Source: Fasciolopsis buskii | Lineage: Eukaryota; Platyhelminthes; Trematoda; Plagiorchiida; Fasciolidae | Assembly: GCA_008360955.1 (NCBI GenBank) | Contig: LUCM01008411.1 | Coordinates: forward strand, 62,001 to 126,000 | Direction: 5' to 3' | DNA: 64,000 bases | Part shown: in pieces, positions 57,572 through 64,000 of the stretch | Layout: each line of letters begins with the position of its first letter | Numbering within the stretch: position 1 is the stretch's first letter | The notes under the pieces: generated by a model | Database searches by the model: none | Seen by the model: only the letters and a program-made list of their open reading frames with translations | What the model was told of the DNA's origin: nothing | Translations under genes and position numbers: made by a program

Positions 57572-58690
57572 CCTTAATCTGAGAAGGACGTTCGACTCAG
57601 TCGATCATGCAGTTCTCTGGCGATGCTTTTCATTGAAAGCTGTGCCAGAGAGATTCATCTCACTTTACTAAATTCCTACATGCGAGTATCCGAAGCTGGT
57701 GTCGTGATTACAGCCATCTTTCACCCGAATTTCCCGCAAGAGGTGATGTTCGTCACGACTGCCTACTTTCACCCTTTCTTTTTAAATTTGCTATCGAGAT
57801 AATCATGGAAATAGTCCTGTACTCTGGTCAGAATGATGGCATTGATATTTGCTCAGACACAGACCCGTGTGACTCTTAATATGCAGACGACGTCGTTCTT
57901 TTGAGTGAGGAACTGAGTAATTTGCAAGTCTTTCTTGACCGACAGAGCGATAATTCAGGTATGTTTAGCATGTCTTTATTCTCCTTCGAGGTGTGAAATC
58001 CTGTCGCAGGATTGGATTTGTTTGAGGCCAAAATTCGTCCTTGTAAGGAGCAACTGAATTAGGTGGATAGATTTGCTTATTTAGGTAGTTGTATCTCACC
58101 TGGTGGTCACATGTCGGGTGGAATGTCTTCACACATACAGAAAGCTTGATTGTCATACACTAATTTGAGGCATCTGTGGCGTTGGCATGATGTCCGTTGT
58201 TGGTCAGAAGTCTATTGTACGCAGCGGTAGTGAGATTGGTATTGCTCTACGGCTCCGAAACATGGCCGTTGAAGGCAAATTTGCGAAGACTTTTGGTGTT
58301 TGAATAGCGTTGTCTTCGTAGTATTGGTAGAATATGGTGGGAGAATTTTTTTGAGTAACGCAGAAGTTATGCATAATGTACTGGGTCCTAGAGTCCATTC
58401 TTTAAAACAGACACTTACTCGGAATAGGTTGAGGTTCTTGGAACTTCTCATGCACTTGCTCATAAGATGACTGTCTCGTTATACGCTGCTGTCCGAGGCA
58501 AGTGATGCTTGGAAGATGGTTCAGGGTGGCCAGTGGATTACGTGATAAGATGTAAAACCCCTAACCACGGGTTTGACTCGTTTAAATGAATTTAGTCTAC
58601 CAGTTCGTGGTCCACGAGATCCTGCAAATCAATAGTTTGAGATGATAGGTGATATGGCTCAGTGCTGTAGTCCGTGGTGTTCTTGCATCG
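57572..58690 (+). mobile_element. RTE-clade LINE, decayed reverse transcriptase and tail
   Basis: Plus strand: LNLRRTFDSVDHAVLWR (the F-D-S-V motif), a later LICRRR segment in the region of Y-A-D-D, TNLRHLWRWHDV, VLLYGSETWPLKANLRRLL, CLRSIGRIWWENF, and near the end LPVRGPRDPANQ and DMAQCC. The order matches RTE elements; stops are frequent. It is a different copy from the one at 11-13 kb and is read in the same direction as the array. Confidence 0.75.
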
Positions 58691-59785
58691 CTTCTACATA
58701 GTTCTTCACCAATTTCCTAGCCATTGATCTTTCTCGTTCTTCTTTAAGTAGTTGATGGTGACCAAAATCGGGGCACTAAAGCCAAGTTGATGGTTTCAAC
58801 GATTTTGAATATTTGTGTGTTTTGTAGCTCAGGTTGAGAGTTTACGGAGTGTTGTAATGACCGAGCTTGGCTTTTCGATCGCAAATTAAGCCAACAGGCA
58901 CGTTGTACTGTCTGCTAAAACCACGAGAATCAAATGGAGCTGGATACAGTACCAAATATTCGATGTATTCAAATCACGAAAACCCATTGTAAAGTATCTG
59001 AGTTTTCCACAGAATTCAGCCTTAAGTTCAGAATCATGATGGTAGAGGCTATCTGATGAAGTTTGAAGGTGACGTTTTTCAAGTCAGGAATAAATGGAAT
59101 GGTTAATATCGATTCACTGAAATCAGAAACAAGTTCGAAGTTCCCAAGGTCACAGCGGTAAATTTGGCGAACTTTTCCAATTCTTTGTCATCTCAGTGAG
59201 CATTCTTCAAGGTCATTATTAAAATCAGCCACATCGTCAATGTAGTGTTCCAAATAGATCTCGGTGTTGGTTTTACTGTGTTACTAATGATGCTGACTGA
59301 TGCGCTTGTTCAGCTCCGGTTTACGCTGGTTCTTCTGCTCCTATACGATGGAGTCGGCCAATCAACCGTTTGGGGGGTCACTGTCTTAGTACATGCTACA
59401 CTGAATTAATAACGCTGCTGGTTCAAGGTTGTATCCAGAGTAACTTTTCAATGTTTATTTACTCCGGAAGTCAAGGTCCACTTTTTGAGGCGGAAATGAT
59501 ATACATGCAACTGAACAGAGGGATCATTGCCCTACGCACTGCTGGTGGTGAAAGATTTGTGATCTAAGCTTCAAGCTCGGCGATCACAAAGCTTTATGCC
59601 CCTCCCCAACTGTCGTTTTTGCATAATGTGGAACCTCATAGTATCTCCGATTAGCTAGTCGCTCTTATTCCCAGTTTTCTTACGTACCTTTCCTTTATTG
59701 TCAAAGCGAGTCCCTAATCCCCTACCCATCTCCATTCTTCAGTGAAGTTCCCCAAGGATCAGTAACTGGCTCTATTGTACCTGTC

Positions 59786-59805
59786 ATATATATATATATA
59801 TATAT
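59786..59805. repeat. (AT)n microsatellite
   Basis: Short AT run in the cassette-free stretch before cassette 23. Confidence 0.88.
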
Positions 59806-61199
59806 GCGATCTTGTAATGTCCACTTTAGCGATCGTAAAACTTTGTCAAAAGTTATTTGTTGTAGAAACACCGGTATAATAAAGTACACAATGAAACCTA
59901 AACCACTAAAACTTAATTTTATTGGTTGATTTACACTTTAGTGTTTAGAAGCCCAGGCGTTCAATAATTTAGATGGCTGTTATCGTGGTATCTGAGTTCG
60001 CACTCGCTGTCTAACGATAGTTTTCAGTTACTGGCTGTCCGAGTGATCTAGTACTTTTGATTTAGTATTCAAAGGAGTTGTGGATTCTCATGAACAGCCG
60101 TGACAACAATGTCGCTCTGTTTAGGATGCTGTTCCCACAAACTGAGTGTGAAGCGCTCCCGCACGATCGGATAGACCTGAAGCTGAAACTTGTTCTCGCG
60201 CAGTAACAGTGATGTGAAACGTATAAGTCTTCTTATTTGGTAGTTTATATCTTACTAAATGGTTGTATATCTCACCAACTTTCCCCCGCTCCTAAATTGT
60301 TTGATTCCTATGCTTATTAGGATCACACCTATTTATCCTATAAGAACCGTGCTTCAATAATTTGTAGTAAAGAAGTTAAATAGCGTACAAAATAATACTT
60401 CGTAATTTCACAACTGGAGACTATGATAAACTACGACTATTCGTAGCGTACTGCTTATCAGTTGGTTGGCGAATATTACAAATATATAATGAGCGTTTTT
60501 TGAGGCGCTTTACAAACGGGGAATTTCGAAGTTCTGCATCGGCAAAATTGTGCTTCTAAACTGACCCCGCAGGTTTTCAGGTGAATTCGTCACTTTGATG
60601 ACTATCGACGAGAAGTTGCCTCGCCGACATTCTTTTTCCGATTTTTCGTCTAATGAGCATGTGTTTTCATCTCGGGTGGTTGGACTTGCTATTCTCTGCA
60701 AGTATTGTCTTCTCTTCCGGAAATTTCGTTCATCGTCCACTGCTGAACTAGGATCCGTGATCTCGTACTTGTCCTGCTGAATTCATGTTCCCAAACTGCC
60801 ATCGACTTTTGGTGTTTCAGCAAAGAAGCGCATAGATATACCTATATCCTACATTCAATCAGGCTGTTGGATGTTGTTCCTTCTGAGTTAATCGTTTTCA
60901 TCAGTAGTGATACTCGCAGCCGAACGTGTAGCAAGCTGAATGTGAACGACTCCACCTACGCAACACATTTTGTCTGAATACCAGCGCCAAACCGTGCCAG
61001 GTGGTAACCATCCGACGACGCGACAAAACCGAATTACTCACCTGCATGAGACACAGAGCAGCTTGTTTAGACCACATGACAAGAAATTCGAAGTTTGCTT
61101 CCGAACTTATATAACAGGCTCTACACGAGTCTCGCACTTTAGTTATGAGATCATTTTTCCGACCTGTGGCTATTGAGTGATTTGTCCTCATCTGTGCAG

Positions 61200-61610
61200 A
61201 AGGCCTGATCAGATACTATTAGGTTAATATATCTGTGGCGTCGGTGTGATATCCGATTACCTACCAAAAAGTCGAATGCACATTGTAACAGTTAGATAGC
61301 CTCCTGAAACAACGGCAATGCGACGGGAGGTATGCAAAAACTTTCAATGTTTAAGTGCTAGCGCCTTTGCAGTACTACAGGAATATGGTGGAGGAATTTT
61401 ATCAACTATCCGCGAGCTTGATCATAGGAAATCGGCTCTCGAGTTTTATCTCCGCACTGAATTCGAGAAGATCAAGGTGTTTGGTTCATGTGACACGCAT
61501 ACCCACAGGAAAAGTCTTTCGGTGTACTGTGTCATCCGAGTTTGGGTGACGGATCAAGACGGGAAAATATATGTAAATCTTACCGAGTAGGACGAGTTAG
61601 ACTTCAGTGT
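61200..61610 (+). mobile_element. RTE-clade LINE fragment
   Basis: Pieces in several frames: YLWRRCDIRLPT (61231 on), REVCKNFQCLS, a G-I-W-W-R stretch, HVTRIPTGKVF (about 61490-61520). They match the region between the reverse transcriptase and the 3' end of RTE copies. Strongly eroded. Confidence 0.5.
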
Positions 61611-62879
61611 TGGGATCCTCTTGTAGGATAATCGGGTGCAATAAGTGCTGCAGGTATTGTTGTTTTTGCATTCATGATCCTATCTATTCTGTGTAGTTCT
61701 CCAAACCATTACTTCAGCTTCTGTTATTCTTTATTTGTCTTTTATTTCACTTTTAGGTGATCTTTAATGCGAGGTGACATATAATACCGGAATAGATCCT
61801 TGTTAAAGTATAAGTTGTCTAAAAGGAAGCTGAGATTGCACCCACCCCCTACACACGCACACACATTTGATCATCTGTATTGCTAAGGTGTTTATTTGCC
61901 GCAACCTATCGTTAAGACTGGTCATTCGAAATAAATGGCTTTATGGTCCAGTCATCCTTTCACTGGAATTCAGCAACTGCTCTACTGTTTTCGTTCTCAG
62001 ATTTTCGATCCATGCTTTCTTAATCAACTTACGAATTAACCACCAAGTTATTGATCAATTTGCTGAGCATTATAATTTCCATGAACTCTAAGACACGCTC
62101 AACAGCCCCCGGGGGCACCTCCTCCGCCACTGCCGAGCCAACTTCGTCCTATACAGAACTCTTATTGTCTTTTTCACTTATTATTTTTTTAATCCCCATG
62201 CTGAGTATTTAATGATTCTTGGCTGTTTTAGGGCTCACTTGTATTCCAGTGAGGATTGGGACAGTGGTTTTAAGTGAAATGATAGTTAGTCCACCTTGTA
62301 TTTAACTAACGAACTAACTATCACTTAGCCCCGAATACTAACCTTATTTTTTATTGCATACACCGTGCACGAGTGTAGTGAAAAGAGCACGCTGGATAGG
62401 CGCTAAGGCCTACCACACGAGAGAGAACGGCAACCACGACCCCGAAGCATGGAGTGGCATAAAACCACGTAAGGTCTCAGTAGATTGGGTAACGAGCCGG
62501 GCGACAGCGAGTTGCCGTCCACCACCAAACTGACCGGCGGGTCTTTACTCCATTGCATCGTGTTATGGGACTAGTAAAATGGGAGTATTAGGTCATATTT
62601 TTCGTCTTTTTCATATTCTCTTGGGCCCTAGTATAAGTGTACCAGACGCCGGGAACTTGTCATCTGCGTGTGCGACCTTCGTTAACCTCGAATTTCCTCA
62701 CAGTTAGGCCAGCTGATACACTCTACATTGCTAAATCCACCGGGGCCACTCTTGTGCGTGTTTGTTCCCCCGTACGTTGACCAACATTTCTTCCCAGTTG
62801 CTTTGAACACTGTGGGGTAATCGTCTTTCTATGTGGTTATTCCACTGAGATGTTTGTATTCATCCTGTATATATTTAAT

Positions 62880-63000
62880 TGTCTATCTGAGTTTTTGAGA
62901 TCCTATGTAGTTCTATGACACTTCGAAATTCGGGATCATGGTTGCTGATCCCCTTACTGCTGTAGACTATGAAGTGCACCTCCCACTGAGCCCATGTTTC
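62880..63000. repeat. Dispersed repeat copy 2
   Basis: Partner of the repeat at 47330-47462. The preceding 62.1-62.8 kb, locally GC-richer than its surroundings, may belong to the same element. Confidence 0.35.
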
Positions 63001-63146
63001 ATATTTTTGATTAAAAAACACGGATTTGTTGAGAATCTTCTGACTACTATTGCACTTTTACATTGAATGCAACTGACTTTGCTAACCTAGCCAGTTGTTA
63101 TTCCTAAAATCGTCTCAACAGACGTTTCTCTTATAAACACATTTGC

Positions 63147-63167
63147 CACACACACACACACACACAC
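63147..63167. repeat. (CA)n microsatellite
   Basis: CA run just upstream of a possible decayed A exon that ends ACAATTTG|gtaggt near 63202. Confidence 0.9.
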
Positions 63168-63730
63168 TTTCCCTTGCCCTAAAAAAAGACTCAGCATCCA
63201 CAATTTGGTAGGTGCGTCCTGTGTTTTGGTTTGACTAATGAAACTGTAAATCAATTACAGTTTTTGATCGCGGCTCAATCTCGTGAACATTCACGACCCG
63301 TTCGGGTTAGTTAGATCAGGAATACATGGAAAGGGAAGAAGAACAGAGTGTGGATTGCATTAAACAGTGGACACTAATTTCGGTCCGTTTGTCCCGTGTA
63401 TACAAGAACAAGCATAAAGATTGATTCTACACAATCATATGGTTGTGGACAACAAACCACCATCCTCATTCCAATGGTTGTGCCTAGTTGAGAAGCAAAT
63501 GCGTAACGCTTAAAATCAATCCATTCTGTGAATGTGATTATTCTTGTGCTGATGACATTTCTAAAGGGGAACGGGATGTATGAAAGATCTGTTTGTTGTT
63601 TGTTGACTTTCTTCGATACATTTTGGCTATTCTTTCCTGAATCTTACTCTCTTCCACGTTTGTCTGCTTCATGCGTATTTGTTGATCTGTGTAACACTTT
63701 AACTTCCTCAGACTGCCGTTTCAATTGTAG

Positions 63731-63963
63731 ATCTTGTAAACAATCGGAAGACCCTAGAACGCACAAAATCGGTCTCTTCTGGTGCGTTTCTAACCGTTCG
63801 GTTCTTCAATGAACTGATTAATAACTAATCTTTGGATTGTTGTTCTTATAGTGAAAACGAACCGCTTTGGCGATCCGTAGACTATGTGCGTTCATTTCAT
63901 GCAATTCCCGTCCCATGGAGTCCTGTGACTGTTGATCTGCCCGCCAGTGGTAATGATTTCAAG
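63731..63963 (+). CDS. Cassette 23: A + B exons at the window end
   Basis: A 63731-63781 (caattgtag to TG|gtgcgt), 51 nt: SCKQSEDPRTHKIGLFC. B 63852-63963 (cttatag to AAG|gtactt), 112 nt: ENEPLWRSV, PWSPVTVDL, GNDFK. Intron 70 bp. Fully intact 37 bp before the window ends, so the array or the constant exon it joins continues beyond. Confidence 0.88.
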
Positions 63964-64000
63964 GTACTTACTGTAGTTGCTTGCGGATGCACTTTCTGAA

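Larger units (their letters stand above)
58691..63730. other. Cassette-free stretch before cassette 23
   Basis: Contains the RTE fragment (61.2-61.6 kb), the dispersed repeat near 62.9 kb and a possible A relic near 63165-63202 in which the first Cys and the STIC end are one frame apart across an A run. A 65-codon open frame at 59370-59567 has no known motif. Confidence 0.4.

Noticed and set aside
768..63963. Ordinary protein with many tandem MAM domains
   Set aside because: It would need N exons and phase-correcting exons between cassettes. Cassettes 3 and 4 are 221 bp apart, 18 and 19 are 385 bp apart, and N3 and N4 are 160 bp apart, with no room or sign of them.

Overview
The window is eukaryotic DNA of moderate GC with short exons in long introns, dinucleotide microsatellites, and decayed LINE retrotransposons of the RTE and CR1-like clades. 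The translated RTE pieces match the 3' part of elements known from digenean flatworms, so I infer a platyhelminth, probably a trematode. No prokaryotic organisation is present.

The coding content I can support belongs to one plus-strand gene whose 5' and 3' ends lie outside the window. At 768-4848 there are four alternative versions of one exon (N1-N4; N3 is split by a 53-bp intron), each encoding the N-terminal half of a MAM-like extracellular domain. At 6749-63963 there are at least 23 versions (cassettes 1-23) of the C-terminal half. Most cassettes are a 45-60 nt A exon (usually one residue, Cys, about 14 residues, Cys), a 40-155 bp intron and a 91-133 nt B exon (N-x-x-L-W near the start, a second W, hydrophobic V-x-L, ending D-Y-K or D-F-K at AAG|GT). 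Cassettes 3 and 4 carry A and B fused in one 166-nt exon, which fixes the order.

The phases are the key result. Every N exon starts by completing a codon with 2 nt and ends with 2 nt (GG). Every A starts with 1 nt and ends with TG. Every B starts with 1 nt and ends on a codon boundary. N to A gives Gly whatever the A base, A to B gives Cys (B starts T or C), and B must go to a phase-0 constant exon not seen here. N to N and B to the next A are out of frame. The reading frame therefore allows one N and one B per mRNA, as in the mutually exclusive exon clusters of arthropod Dscam. The visible exons alone would give 4 x 23 = 92 N/B forms of one MAM domain. I know of no described system of this kind; that is a statement of my knowledge, not of a search.

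The array shows birth and death. Cassettes 9/10, 14-16 and 17-20 are near-identical neighbours. Decayed copies with lost Trp codons, in-frame stops or broken splice sites lie between live ones (6051, 28070, 33239, 37846, 41347, 45180-45590, 56589). Cassette-free stretches hold RTE LINEs (11.03-13.03 kb minus; 30.45-30.89, 57.57-58.69 and 61.2-61.6 kb plus), a CR1-like LINE (51.78-52.95 kb minus), a duplicated unclassified repeat (8.6-9.75 kb) and microsatellites. I saw no complete separate gene, no rRNA and no confident tRNA.
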